This document shows, in pieces, positions 52,615 through 61,716 of a stretch of DNA of 64,000 bases. Both the position numbers and the translations under genes were made by a program. This DNA comes from Bog-532 sp963824545 (GTDB lineage Bacteria > Actinomycetota > Actinomycetes > Streptosporangiales > Streptosporangiaceae): positions 62,001 through 126,000 of the forward strand of contig CAWGPP010000006.1 of assembly GCA_963824545.1 (NCBI GenBank), written 5' to 3'. The notes under the pieces are model-generated. The model saw only the letters and a list, made by a program, of their open reading frames with translations. It made no database searches and was not told the origin of the DNA. Each line of letters starts with the position of its first letter. Position 1 is the stretch's first letter.

Positions 52615-52695
52615 ACACGGCCGCCCAGGCCCAGCCCCAGTAAACACGGCCGCCTGGGGCCACGCCCAGGCCCTAGCCCAGGCCCGGTAAACACA
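52583..52695. repeat. 29-bp tandem repeat spanning the rpe stop codon
   Basis: Units containing CCCAGGCCCAGCCCCAGT, then (G/A)AACACGG, repeat two to three times from inside the last codons of rpe into the intergenic region. TGA in the first unit is the rpe stop; TAA occupies the same place in the next. Confidence 0.85.
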
Positions 52696-52842
52696 AACGC
52701 ACGGTTCACCCCTTCTCGGCGTGGGAAAACACGCCCATAATGTTGGCTTGGCCGTCTCCTTTTCGTGGCCGCTGGTTACCGTTCCGGCCCAAAGATCGAG
52801 GAAGTGCCCGGCGGCATCGGCCGGGGGGAAGCGGAGGAACCC

Positions 52843-55308
52843 ATGCGACAGCACCGCCCACCGCGAGCAAGCAGACCAGGGAAGGGGCGCGGCACGTCCG
52901 CGCGGATGGCCGCGCTGGCCGGCTGCCTGTCCCTGCTCGGCGGGGTCACCGCCGCCGGGACGGCCGCACCGGCTCTCGCAGCAACCAAGGCGCCCGCGCA
53001 CACCGCGGCGGCCAGCACGAAGACCGGCTGCCAGCTCGGCAACCGCGTCAAGCACGTCGTCGAGCTTACGTTCGATAATGTGCACTTCTTCCGGGACAAT
53101 CCGAACGTCCCGTCCGACCTGCAGATGATGCCGAACCTGCTCAACTTCTTCGAGAGCAACGGCACGTTCCTGTCCAACAACCACACCCCGCTGATCGCGC
53201 ACACCGGCGACGACCTGCTGACCACGTTCACCGGCCTGTACGGCGACCGGCACGGCGTGCCGATCGCCAACTCCTACCGGGCCTACAACGCCGACGGGAC
53301 CACCGACCCGGCCAGCATGTTCGCCTACTGGACCGACCCGATCTTCGACACGGCCAAGACCACGAACCCGGGCCACGACACGAACCCGAACCTGGTCTAC
53401 TCGGCCACCCCGCCCGCCACGACGACCCCCGCGCCCTCGCCGTCCACCAACACCCCGGCGCCCTGGGTGCCGTTCACCCGGGCGGGCTGTGACGTCGGCG
53501 AGGCCGGCACGGTGAACCAGGACCTGGAGAACACCTCGGTCGACATCCCCAAGGTGTTCGGCGTCAACTCGCCGGAGAACGCCCAGCTCAACGCCGACCC
53601 GGACAGTTTCAAGGACCAGGAGACCGCCGACTACGTGGGCATCGCCGTGCACTGCGCGCGGGGGAACGCGGTCTGCGCGGGCGCCAAAGGCGTCAGGTTC
53701 GGGCAGACCACCGCCACCCCCACCGCGGTGACCGACTCCCTGCCCGACGAGCCCGGCGGCTACCAGGGCTTCCAGGGCCTGTTCGGGCACCGCTACGTGG
53801 CCCCGCAGCTCGGCGCGGGCACCACGGACCTGACCCGGGACGGTTACCAGGTCACGAACGCGGCGGGCAACCTCGTCGACCTGAACGGCAACCAGCTCAA
53901 CGGCGCCTTCCTGACCAACAAGCCCGGCTTCCCCGGGTTCAGCAGCATCAACGCCTCGCAGACCCTGGCCTACATGTCGGACATGCTGGAGTCCGGTGTG
54001 CCGGTGGTCAACGGCTACATCTCCGATGTTCACGGCAACGAGCACATCCCCGGCCTGTCCGCGTGCAGCGGCGCCCCCGCCGCGCTCGGCAGCGGAGACG
54101 CCTGCTATGTCGCCCAGGCCCAGTACTACAACCAGGCGTTCGGCACGTTCTTCACGCGGCTGGCGGCCGAGGGGATCACCCCGCAGAACACGGAGTTCCT
54201 GCTCAGCTCGGACGAGGGTGACCACCAGGCGGGCGCCAACGTGGGCCGCGCCATCCAGCCCACCCCGGCCAGCTGCGACGGCGGCACGGTGACCGGCACC
54301 ACGGTGACCCCCGACGTGCCGTGCACCTACCCGGCGGGCTCGTTCGGCGAACTGGCCGGCAACATCACCGGCCTGCTCGCGACCGAGAAGAGCAACACCA
54401 CCCCGTTCAGCCTGGAAAACGACACCGCTCCGGAGTTCTACGTGACCGGGAAGCCGGCCGCGGACGCGCCGCAGGTGCGAAAGCTCGAGCGCGACGTCGG
54501 CGGCCTTACCGCGGCCAACCCGTACACCGGCAGCACCCAGGACATCGCCAACTACCTGGCCGACCCGACCGAAGAGGCCATCCTGCACATGGTCAACGCG
54601 GACCCGGCCCGGACGCCCACGTTCGCGATGTTCGCCAGGCCCGACTACTTCCTGTCCAGCGGCCCGGCGACGTGCACCGGTTCCTGCGTCACCCAGAACA
54701 CCGGGTTCGCCTGGGATCACGGTGACTACGCCGCCGAGATCGACACCAACTACCTCGGCATCGCCGGCCCGGGCGTCAAGCACCTCGGCCTGGACGGTGA
54801 CACCCCCAGCCAGGGCCCGAGCTCGGCCGGCCCGGACAGCGGCCAGATCACCGTGCCCGGCAGCGGTACCACGGGCACCTGGCTCGACGAGACCGACATC
54901 CGGCCCACCCTGCTGTACCTGACCGGCCTGAAGGACGACTACCAGACCGACGGCCGGGTCATCACGCAGGTCCTCGCGCACGCCAGCGCCGCCCTTCGCC
55001 CGGCCGCGGTCACCGCGCTCGGCGCCTGCTACAAGCAGCTGAACTCCAGCGTCGGGGAGTTCGGCACCGCGACGCTGCAGGCCGCCACCAAGGCGGCCGA
55101 GAGCACCAGCGCCGGCGACACCACCTACACCCGCACCGACCGCGCGCTGTCCGCCCTGGAGCAGGCCCGCGACCACCTCGCCGAGGTGATCAAGGGTGAG
55201 CTGTCCGCCGCGGCGTTCCAGGACCGCCCGGTGCCCGCGGCCGGCCTGCAGACCCTCGGCTGCCAGGCCATCATCACCGCCGCCGGGCACCTCCCCGCCT
55301 CATCCTGA
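52843..55308 (+). CDS. Secreted alkaline-phosphatase-superfamily-like protein
   Basis: The 821-residue product has a long signal peptide (ARMAALAGCLSLLGGVTAAG, cleavage after ALA near 48). VVELTFDNVHFFRDNPNV, LPSDLQ-type metal region FLSNNHTPLIAHTGDDLLTT and GLYGDRHGVPIANSY resemble the N-terminal metal/nucleophile region of the alkaline phosphatase superfamily. FLLSSDEGDHQAG and FAWDHGDYAAEIDTNYLGIA supply later Asp/His pairs. The C-terminal 130 residues are helical (DRALSALEQARDHLAEVIKG). Substrate unknown; a secreted phosphoesterase is the best guess. GGAGG precedes the ATG. Confidence 0.7.
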   Translation: MRQHRPPRASRPGKGRGTSARMAALAGCLSLLGGVTAAGTAAPALAATKAPAHTAAASTKTGCQLGNRVKHVVELTFDNVHFFRDNPNVPSDLQMMPNLLNFFESNGTFLSNNHTPLIAHTGDDLLTTFTGLYGDRHGVPIANSYRAYNADGTTDPASMFAYWTDPIFDTAKTTNPGHDTNPNLVYSATPPATTTPAPSPSTNTPAPWVPFTRAGCDVGEAGTVNQDLENTSVDIPKVFGVNSPENAQLNADPDSFKDQETADYVGIAVHCARGNAVCAGAKGVRFGQTTATPTAVTDSLPDEPGGYQGFQGLFGHRYVAPQLGAGTTDLTRDGYQVTNAAGNLVDLNGNQLNGAFLTNKPGFPGFSSINASQTLAYMSDMLESGVPVVNGYISDVHGNEHIPGLSACSGAPAALGSGDACYVAQAQYYNQAFGTFFTRLAAEGITPQNTEFLLSSDEGDHQAGANVGRAIQPTPASCDGGTVTGTTVTPDVPCTYPAGSFGELAGNITGLLATEKSNTTPFSLENDTAPEFYVTGKPAADAPQVRKLERDVGGLTAANPYTGSTQDIANYLADPTEEAILHMVNADPARTPTFAMFARPDYFLSSGPATCTGSCVTQNTGFAWDHGDYAAEIDTNYLGIAGPGVKHLGLDGDTPSQGPSSAGPDSGQITVPGSGTTGTWLDETDIRPTLLYLTGLKDDYQTDGRVITQVLAHASAALRPAAVTALGACYKQLNSSVGEFGTATLQAATKAAESTSAGDTTYTRTDRALSALEQARDHLAEVIKGELSAAAFQDRPVPAAGLQTLGCQAIITAAGHLPASS

Positions 55309-55326
55309 GGATGAATTAACGAAACG

Positions 55327-55364
55327 GAGCCCGGCTGGGGGAGCACCCACCCCCAGCCGGGCTC
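55327..55364 (+). terminator. Hairpin terminator
   Basis: GAGCCCGGCTGGGGG and CCCCCAGCCGGGCTC form a perfect 15-bp stem with an 8-base loop, 18 bp after the stop of the secreted phosphatase-like gene. Confidence 0.9.
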
Positions 55365-55487
55365 AAGCCAGCGCGGTACCGATAGTCCCGGCAATTAGGG
55401 CCTTTTGCCGTACTCCGGCGGGATCTGGGTGCGCGAGCGTGTCAGTAGGCCTGGCATCGGGCCCAGATTTCGCTCACCCTGGAGGGC

Positions 55488-57011
55488 ATGATGGCCGATC
55501 TGAACTCCATGTTCGCGCGGACGGTAACCGATCACGGCCAGCGTCCGGCCATCCGCCTGGACGGCCTCGTCCTGTCCTACGCGCAGCTGCACGACGCGGC
55601 AAGCCGCCTGACGTCCGTGCTGAGATCCCTCGGGGTGTCGCCGCGCGACCGGGTGGCGGCCATGCTGCCCAACGTGCCGGCCTTCCCGATCGTGTTCTTC
55701 GGCGCGCTCGGCGCCGGGGCGGTCGTGGTGCCGATGAACCCGCTGCTCAAGAGCCGCGAGATCGCCTACTACCTCGAGGATTCCGGCGCGAAGGTCCTCT
55801 TCGCCTGGCACGCGGTGGCCGGCGAGGCGGCGAAGGGGGCCGCGGAGACCGGCGCGCAGGTGATCGAGGTGCACGAGCCCGACCTGGCCACCCTGCTGGC
55901 CGGGCAGGTTCCGGCGACGCAGATCGCGGCGCCGGCGGCGGAGGACGACGCCGTGATCCTCTACACCTCCGGCACCACCGGCAAGCCCAAGGGCGCCGAG
56001 CTGACCCACGCGAACCTGGCCCGCAATGCCGAGCTGACCGCGGTCACCCTGCTGCAGAACGGCCCCGGTGACGTCGTGATGGGCTGCCTGCCGCTGTTCC
56101 ACGTCTTCGGGCTGACCTGCGCGCTCAACGCGGCGGTGTACGCCGGATCGTGCCTGACGCTGCTGCCCCGGTTCGACCCCGGCCAGGCCCTGCAGATCAT
56201 CGGCCGGGACCGGGTCACGATCTTCGAGGGCGTACCGACCATGTACGCGGCGATGCTGCACGATCCGGGCAGCGCGCAGGCGGACGTCTCGTCCCTGCGC
56301 GTGTGCGTCTCCGGCGGCGCGGCCCTGCCGGTGGGGATCCTGCGCGGATTCGAGGGCATGTTCCACTGCGTGATCCTCGAAGGCTACGGGCTGTCCGAGA
56401 CATCGCCGGTCGCGTCCTTCAACCACCCGGGCCAGGTGCGCAAGCCCGGCTCGATCGGCGTGCCGGTCGTCGGCGTGCGCATGCGCGTGGTCGACGCCGA
56501 CGGCGCGGAGGTGCCGGCCGGCGTGGTCGGCGAGATCGTCATCGCGGGTCACAACATCATGAAGGGGTACTGGCGCAACCCGGAGGCCACCGCCGAGGCG
56601 ATGATAAAGGGGGAAGGGGAGGCGGGTGCGGACTGGTTCCGGACCGGTGACCTGGCCAAGGTCGACGAGGACGGCTACTTCTACATCGTGGACAGGAAGA
56701 AGGACCTGATCATCCGCGGCGGTTTCAACGTCTACCCGCGGGAGGTCGAGGAGGTGCTGTACGAGCACCCGGCCGTGGCGGAGGCCGCCGTCGTCGGGAT
56801 CCCCGACGACGAGCTCGGCGAGGAGATCGGCGCCGCCGTCACGCTCAAAGCGGACCGGACCGTCACGGCTGAGGAGCTGATCGCGTTCACCAGGGACCGG
56901 ATAGCGGCCTACAAGTACCCGCGGCACGTCTGGATGGTGCCCGGCCTGCCCAAGGGCCCGACCGGCAAGATCCTCCGCCGCGAGGTGCACTCCCCGAAGG
57001 ACGCCCGGTGA
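55488..57011 (+). CDS. Long-chain fatty acid-CoA ligase (ANL superfamily)
   Basis: The 507-residue enzyme has the adenylate-forming motifs in order: ILYTSGTTGKPKGAELTHAN (P-loop, A3), LPLFHVFGLTCALNAAVYAG, CVILEGYGLSETSPVASFNH (A5) and WFRTGDLAKVDEDGYFYIVD (A7). DRKKDLIIRGGFNVYPREVE (A8) and GPTGKILRRE with the A10 lysine complete the set. It activates a fatty acid through an acyl-AMP. It overlaps the next gene by four bases (GTGA), suggesting that the hydrolase supplies or consumes its acid. Confidence 0.93.
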   Translation: MMADLNSMFARTVTDHGQRPAIRLDGLVLSYAQLHDAASRLTSVLRSLGVSPRDRVAAMLPNVPAFPIVFFGALGAGAVVVPMNPLLKSREIAYYLEDSGAKVLFAWHAVAGEAAKGAAETGAQVIEVHEPDLATLLAGQVPATQIAAPAAEDDAVILYTSGTTGKPKGAELTHANLARNAELTAVTLLQNGPGDVVMGCLPLFHVFGLTCALNAAVYAGSCLTLLPRFDPGQALQIIGRDRVTIFEGVPTMYAAMLHDPGSAQADVSSLRVCVSGGAALPVGILRGFEGMFHCVILEGYGLSETSPVASFNHPGQVRKPGSIGVPVVGVRMRVVDADGAEVPAGVVGEIVIAGHNIMKGYWRNPEATAEAMIKGEGEAGADWFRTGDLAKVDEDGYFYIVDRKKDLIIRGGFNVYPREVEEVLYEHPAVAEAAVVGIPDDELGEEIGAAVTLKADRTVTAEELIAFTRDRIAAYKYPRHVWMVPGLPKGPTGKILRREVHSPKDAR

Positions 57012-57829
57012 CCGCGATGACCGAGCAGCTCATCAACGTCGAGGGCCAGGAGCTGCGCGTGGTCATCCGCGCTGGCCGGGCCGAAGCGCCCCCGTTGCTG
57101 ATTATTAACGGAATCGGCGCCAGCCTTGAGCTGACGCAGCCCTTCGTCGACGCGCTTGATCCCGGCCGGTCCGGAGATGTCATCAGATTCGACGTCCCCG
57201 GCGTCGGCGGGTCGCCGCTGCCCAGCCGCCCGTACCGCTTCAGCGGGCTGTGCCGCCTGATCGCCGCGATGCTGTCCGCGCTCGGGTACGACCAGGCCGA
57301 CGTGCTCGGCATCTCCTGGGGTGGCGGGGTCGCGCAGCAGTTCGCGGCGTCTCAGTCATCGCGCTGCCGCCGTCTGGTGCTGGTCAGCACGGGAACCGGC
57401 GCGACGATGGTGCCGGCCAGGCCGAGCGTGCTGCTGCAGATGGCCAGGCGGCAACGGTACGTGGACAACGGGCATATGGCCCGCGTCGCCCCCGGCCTGT
57501 ACGGCGGGTCAGCGCGAGCCGAGCCCGAGCGGGTGAGCCAGGCCATGCACGACCACAACCGCCTCGGGTCCTCACGCGGCTACCGGTACCAGCTCGCGGC
57601 CTCGTTCGCCTGGTCGAGCGTGCCGTTCCTGCCGCGGCTGCGGCAGCCGACCCTGATCATGTCCGGTGACGACGACCCGATCATCCGGCTGTCCAACGCC
57701 CGGATGATGCACCGGCTGATCCGCGGTTCGCGGCTGCACATTTTCCACGGCGGCCATCTCGGCCTGGTGGCCGAGGCCGCCGAGCTGGCCCCGGTGGTCC
57801 AGGACTTCCTGGCCGAGGAGCGAGCGTAG
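57008..57829 (+). CDS. Alpha/beta hydrolase, PHA depolymerase-like
   Basis: The 273-residue protein has LLIINGIGASLELTQPFVDA (oxyanion region), VIRFDVPGVGGSPLPSRPYR, the nucleophile elbow LGISWGGGVAQQFAAS, DDDPIIRLSNARMM (acid) and FHGGHLGLVAEAAE (catalytic His). The G-I-S-W-G-G elbow and the LINGIGA opening match medium-chain poly(3-hydroxyalkanoate) depolymerases. Coupled to the acyl-CoA ligase, it could feed released hydroxy acids to CoA activation. Confidence 0.82.
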   Translation: MTAMTEQLINVEGQELRVVIRAGRAEAPPLLIINGIGASLELTQPFVDALDPGRSGDVIRFDVPGVGGSPLPSRPYRFSGLCRLIAAMLSALGYDQADVLGISWGGGVAQQFAASQSSRCRRLVLVSTGTGATMVPARPSVLLQMARRQRYVDNGHMARVAPGLYGGSARAEPERVSQAMHDHNRLGSSRGYRYQLAASFAWSSVPFLPRLRQPTLIMSGDDDPIIRLSNARMMHRLIRGSRLHIFHGGHLGLVAEAAELAPVVQDFLAEERA

Positions 57830-57841
57830 GCCCGCGCAGCA

Positions 57842-57907
57842 TCACTTTGCGGGCGCAACTTTGCGCGCGCACCGGACCTCGCCCGGCAGCACGGTCGCGG
57901 TGCTCAT
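57842..57907 (-). pseudogene. 21-codon remnant of an ABC permease gene
   Basis: ATG at 57907 overlaps the ATPase stop as ATGA and begins MSTATVLPGEVRCARKVAPA, then stops at 57842-57844. Overlapping start and position are what is expected for the permease partner of the upstream ATPase, but only its first codons remain. No membrane segment is encoded. Confidence 0.5.
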
Positions 57908-58782
57908 GACGTCCCTCCCGTGAGCCGAAGGCAGATCTCCTCAAGGGTGGGCGGGCGGACTTCCAGCCCGGGCAGGCCCACCGGGTGGTGACGGGCCCAA
58001 TCCAGCAGTACCCGCAGGGTGCGCTCCGGCTCCCTGGTACGGATGATGATCCTCTGGCCGCTGGCCTGCGCGGCCAGCTCCGCGGGCAGCCCCGCGAGGA
58101 GCGACGGTGCCGCCCCGGCGGCGCAGGCGAAATGGATCTCCACCGGCGCGGTGTCGCGGCCGCCGATCGTCTGCGGCGTTCCTTCCTCCACGATGACGCC
58201 GCCGAAGATCACTGCGACCCGGTCCGCGAGCGCCTCGGCCTCGTCCATGTAGTGCGTGGTGAGGAAGACCATCGTGCCCAGCCCCCGCAGGCCCGCGACC
58301 AGCGCCCAGGCATGCCGGCGGGCCGAGGGATCGAAACCCGTGGCCGGTTCGTCGAGGAACACGAGGTCCGGATCACCGACGATCGCCAGTGCCACATCCA
58401 GCCTGCGCAACTGCCCGCCGGACAGCTTGCCTGCCCGCGTCTCGCTCTTCTCGGCCAGGCCGACCAGCTCGATCGTCTCGTCGATGTCGCGCGCGTGCGG
58501 GTAGAACCCGGCGTAGCGTTCCACCAGCTCCCGCACCGTCAGCTCGTCCGGCATCTTCGAGGTCTGCAGCACCACCCCGATCCGCGCCGGCCCGCCCGGC
58601 GCCGGGCGGGCCGGGTCGGCCCCGGGCACCGTGACCTCGCCCGCGTCACGGCGCCGGCAGTCCTCCAGCATCTCGACGGTCGCTGTCTTCCCAGCCCCGT
58701 TCGGCCCGAGGAAGGCGAAGATCTCACCGGCCCGGACGGCCAGGTCGATCCCGCGCACCGCCGCACTCGATGCCGTCGTCAT
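57904..58782 (-). CDS. ABC transporter ATP-binding protein (orphan)
   Basis: The 292-residue ATPase starts at an ATG behind GGAGGTGA. It has EIFAFLGPNGAGKTATVEML (Walker A), LSGGQLRRLDVALAIVGDPD (signature) and LVFLDEPATGFD (Walker B), then MVFLTTHYMDEAEALADRVA (H loop). A C-terminal domain typical of ABC-2 drug or polymer exporters follows. The permease that should follow is reduced to 21 codons, so this ATPase may be non-functional or may pair with a permease elsewhere. Confidence 0.9.
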   Translation of the reverse strand: MTTASSAAVRGIDLAVRAGEIFAFLGPNGAGKTATVEMLEDCRRRDAGEVTVPGADPARPAPGGPARIGVVLQTSKMPDELTVRELVERYAGFYPHARDIDETIELVGLAEKSETRAGKLSGGQLRRLDVALAIVGDPDLVFLDEPATGFDPSARRHAWALVAGLRGLGTMVFLTTHYMDEAEALADRVAVIFGGVIVEEGTPQTIGGRDTAPVEIHFACAAGAAPSLLAGLPAELAAQASGQRIIIRTREPERTLRVLLDWARHHPVGLPGLEVRPPTLEEICLRLTGGTS

Positions 58783-58934
58783 GCAGGTCACCTCCGTCGG
58801 ATGTGCCGCGCTTCGAGCGTCAGCCTCCGGGCATCCGCGGCCAGAGTGCCGAAGGGCATCGCGAACAGTGCCAGAAGACATCGGGTCAGGGGACTTCCGG
58901 CCCCCCGCGAACCGCCGGGCAATCCATCCGATCC

Positions 58935-58974
58935 GGGCAGCGTTCTCAGGGCTATAGCTCTGAGAACGCTGCCC
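58935..58974. terminator. 40-bp near-perfect palindrome
   Basis: The two 20-base halves (GGGCAGCGTTCTCAGGGCTA and its partner) match at 19 of 20 positions, with no loop beyond the TATA centre. It lies 24 bp after the stop of the leftward membrane-protein gene and 150 bp before the ABC ATPase start. It is probably a terminator; a regulatory or mobile role is possible. Confidence 0.65.
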
Positions 58975-58997
58975 ACATCAGGGTTTCCGCGTCTCGG

Positions 58998-59726
58998 TCA
59001 GGATTTCCATCCGAGGACGTCTGGATCGAGCTGGGTATCGGCGAAAGGATCGCGCAAGGGGTCGCCGGCGACCCCGGGGGGCAGCGGAACGTCCTGCAGC
59101 GCGGCCCGCAGACGCCGGGGGTGGCGGGTTGGCGCGACCCACAGCGGCTGAGAGAATCCCGGGCTGGACCAGTTGGCCGCCAGCAGGCCCCGGGCGGGCT
59201 CGATGGCGGGCAGCACGGCCTGTTCGCTCTCGACCCAGACGACCAGCGCGGCCCGCATGAACGGCGTCGCCAGGTTGCCCAGCGGGGTCGGCTTCCGGCC
59301 ATGGTAGGAGTACCGGATCATGGTCTTGATGGCCCGGCGGTCGGTGACGACGCCGATCCGCCGCACGGCTGGCCACGGGCAGCGGAATTCCTGCGACCAC
59401 TGGCGCGGCACGGTGGGCCGGGGGTGGGTACGGCCGGGGTGCTTGTCCGCCCACCGCACGGCGCCGATGCGCACTCCTTCCTGGTCCAGCCGGATGCCGG
59501 CCGGCCAGACGTAGGGCAGCAGCTGGCCCCGGGCCATCCAGACCGCCACCGCCAGCAGGCACGCCACCAGCAACGGCACGCTCTGCAGGACGATGGCGGC
59601 CACCGCGCAGCCCACGGCGATCACGGGGGCGGCCAGCCCCGCCGCCAGCAACGGCCAGCCCAGCGCGCCATGGTCCTCGGCGTAGTAGACGGCTCCCGGC
59701 GCTGGCGCCGCTGCTGATCGGGTCAC
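58998..59726 (-). CDS. Membrane protein with PH-like domain, last gene of ESX-like cassette
   Basis: The 242-residue protein has two hydrophobic helices (PLLAAGLAAPVIAVGCAVAA and VPLLVACLLAVAVWMARG), then a strand-rich cytoplasmic domain (GIRLDQEGVRIGAVRWADKH, VRRIGVVTDRRAIKTMIRYS, AALVVWVESEQAVLPAIEPA) that looks like a bacterial PH-type module. Function unknown. It overlaps the upstream EspG-like gene by four bases. Confidence 0.65.
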   Translation of the reverse strand: MTRSAAAPAPGAVYYAEDHGALGWPLLAAGLAAPVIAVGCAVAAIVLQSVPLLVACLLAVAVWMARGQLLPYVWPAGIRLDQEGVRIGAVRWADKHPGRTHPRPTVPRQWSQEFRCPWPAVRRIGVVTDRRAIKTMIRYSYHGRKPTPLGNLATPFMRAALVVWVESEQAVLPAIEPARGLLAANWSSPGFSQPLWVAPTRHPRRLRAALQDVPLPPGVAGDPLRDPFADTQLDPDVLGWKS

Positions 59727-60580
59727 GGCTGCTCCCCGGTGAGCATCCCGGTGAGCAGCGCGGCCAGTTCAGCCTGGCCGCACGTCACCGGCGGGGTACC
59801 CGAGCCGGCCGGTCCGCGGGCAGCTGTCACACTGCCGTGCCCGGTGGCGGTGACGGTGACCTGGTCACAGGTCAGGCCGTGATCGGGCTGGTTACGGTAG
59901 ACGGAGACCGTGCGGCCTTGCGGCTGGCGGCGCAGCCCGGCCCGCAGCGGTGTTGCGGCCCATGCGGCGAGGGCCTTCCCGGCCGCGGCCGGGGACATCA
60001 GGACGAACTCGTGCAGCGGGCCGAACAGCTTGTGGGCCCGGCCGGTGACCATCTCCACCACCACCGCCCGCAGCGGGCGGCCAGCTTCCCCCAGGCCGTA
60101 CATGCGCGGTGCCCCCGTGGTGCTGCCGTCGGGGCGGGTGCCGGCCGCCACCACCGCGGGGTACTGACGGGCCGCGATGATGAGCGCCAGTGGCGGCGCC
60201 ATCGGCAGGTCCGTCATCTCGGTGCCGCGGGTGGCGGCAGGGCCGCCGGCCGTACCGGCCGTACCGTCGGCGCCGGGTTCCGGGCGGCGTAGCAACGCGC
60301 GGTCGAGCAGGAAGCTGATGGCTGCGGCGGCGAGTTGCGCGCGGGCCGTCTCGGCCATGCCTGCCCAGCGCCGCTGCTCATCCTCTTCGGTCAGCACCTG
60401 CCGGGTTCCGCACAGTGCGTACAGCTCGGCCGCCGACAGCATGGGCAGCTTCTCCACTCCCTCGGTGGCGGCGGCGGCCAGTAGCTCGGTGACGCCCCGC
60501 ACGTCCGTGGCCCGCGGATCAGACGGCATGGGATGCCACTGGTCCGGCGCAAGCTGCGGTGAATGGCCAGGGCCGGACAT
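59723..60580 (-). CDS. EspG-like ESX secretion-associated protein (tentative)
   Basis: A 285-residue soluble protein. The helical N-terminal half (VRGVTELLAAAATEGVEKLP, TEEDEQRRWAGMAETARAQL) is followed by a strand-rich half with LALIIAARQYPAVVAAGTRP, MYGLGEAGRPLRAVVVEMVT and HEFVLMSPAAAGKALAAWA. The IIAARQ-PAVV and final HxF/AA...W pattern recalls EspG chaperones, which bind ESX substrates, but the match is loose. The ATG at 60580 overlaps the upstream WXG gene stop as ATGA. Confidence 0.5.
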   Translation of the reverse strand: MSGPGHSPQLAPDQWHPMPSDPRATDVRGVTELLAAAATEGVEKLPMLSAAELYALCGTRQVLTEEDEQRRWAGMAETARAQLAAAAISFLLDRALLRRPEPGADGTAGTAGGPAATRGTEMTDLPMAPPLALIIAARQYPAVVAAGTRPDGSTTGAPRMYGLGEAGRPLRAVVVEMVTGRAHKLFGPLHEFVLMSPAAAGKALAAWAATPLRAGLRRQPQGRTVSVYRNQPDHGLTCDQVTVTATGHGSVTAARGPAGSGTPPVTCGQAELAALLTGMLTGEQP

Positions 60581-61716
60581 CAGAACCAGCTCGCGACCGT
60601 GTGCGCGGCATCGCCGAGGCCGCCGGTGATGTCCCCGGCGACGTGGGCCACGGCGTGACCGACCGGCTGGGCCAGATCCTGGCGGAACCAGGTCCAGTGC
60701 CGGTAGGCGTACGCGCCCGCCAGGTACAGTCCGGTGCCGACCGCGATGCCGACGCCCACGGGGCCGAGGCTCAGGTCGGCCAGGGCCTCCACGCCCAGGG
60801 CCTCGCCGAGTGCCCCGGCGGTGTCGCCCGCGACCAGGACGCCGTTGGTTCCGGCCATCACCCGGTCGGCCATTCCGGCCGCACCGCTCTGCGGGGGATC
60901 GAACAACGTGGACACGTCCCCGGCGATGGCGATCGGGCCCCCGGCGAGCCGTCCGACCCGGGAAACCAGGCCCAGCGTGCGGGAGGCGTCCTTGAAGTCC
61001 ATGCCGAATACCTCGGCCGCGTCCGCCTTGGCCCACCAGCGTTGCACGGCCGCCGTGAATTCTTCCGGCGAGGCGTCCTGGCCCCACGGAATGACGTCAT
61101 GCAGCCACTGCTGTTCCATCTCGGGCAGCTTGTCCAGGAACTGCTTGGCCTGCTCAGCACCGCGGCCCAGCGCCCACAGCACCCCATCGGCACCGGCCGC
61201 GCCCAGGGCCGTGTGGATCTCCTCGATGGTGCCGCGCAGCACGCCTTCGGGCGCGAACACGTCATCCAGCGCGGCGGCCGACGCGTGGACCTGCGCGGCG
61301 GCCTGCTGGCCGGCGTCTTGCAGCTGAGCGCTGGCCGCCGTGGCATCCGCCTGCGCGGCGTAGGCCGCCTGCAGCGACGCGGTGTCGCCGCCGCTGGCTT
61401 GCGCCTGCTGCACCGCGGCGTCATAGGCGGCGGCCCGTTGCTGCGCGGTCCGCAGAACTCCCGCGTAGCCGCGGACCGCCGTGGCGATGTCGGCCAGCGG
61501 CCCTGCCGTCCGGCCCAGGCCGCGGCTCATCGCGGTGGTGAACCCGGTGTAGGCGTCGGCGGCGTTACCGGTCCACTGCGCCCCGCTGCGGATCTGGCTG
61601 GCCGTGCTGGCGGTGGTCACGGCCAGGTCACCGGACTGGCTCGCCTGCTGGGCGAGATGGGCGGCGAGCTGTTCCAGCAGGGCCGGGTCACCGCCCGGCA
61701 GCACCGGGGCATTCAC
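60580..61716 (-). CDS. WXG100/LXG-superfamily N-terminal protein, probable T7SS substrate
   Basis: The 378-residue protein begins with about 150 residues of helical hairpin (LLEQLAAHLAQQASQSGDLA, GAQWTGNAADAYTGFTTAMS). The Q-W-T-G turn is the WxG-type motif, with YxxxF-like spacing. A glycine-rich C-terminal half has a hydrophobic segment (LSLGPVGVGIAVGTGLYLAG) and the ending HVAGDITGGLGDAAHTVASW. This is typical of actinobacterial ESX substrates or polymorphic-toxin-like proteins, but no toxin motif is visible. GTG start overlapping the upstream stop by one base. Confidence 0.7.
   Translation of the reverse strand: MNAPVLPGGDPALLEQLAAHLAQQASQSGDLAVTTASTASQIRSGAQWTGNAADAYTGFTTAMSRGLGRTAGPLADIATAVRGYAGVLRTAQQRAAAYDAAVQQAQASGGDTASLQAAYAAQADATAASAQLQDAGQQAAAQVHASAAALDDVFAPEGVLRGTIEEIHTALGAAGADGVLWALGRGAEQAKQFLDKLPEMEQQWLHDVIPWGQDASPEEFTAAVQRWWAKADAAEVFGMDFKDASRTLGLVSRVGRLAGGPIAIAGDVSTLFDPPQSGAAGMADRVMAGTNGVLVAGDTAGALGEALGVEALADLSLGPVGVGIAVGTGLYLAGAYAYRHWTWFRQDLAQPVGHAVAHVAGDITGGLGDAAHTVASWF

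Noticed and set aside
51922..55290. A 1122-codon open frame on the minus strand
   Set aside because: It lies antisense to rpe and the secreted phosphatase-like gene, has Arg/Gly/Val-rich composition and no recognisable domain. It is a high-GC shadow frame.
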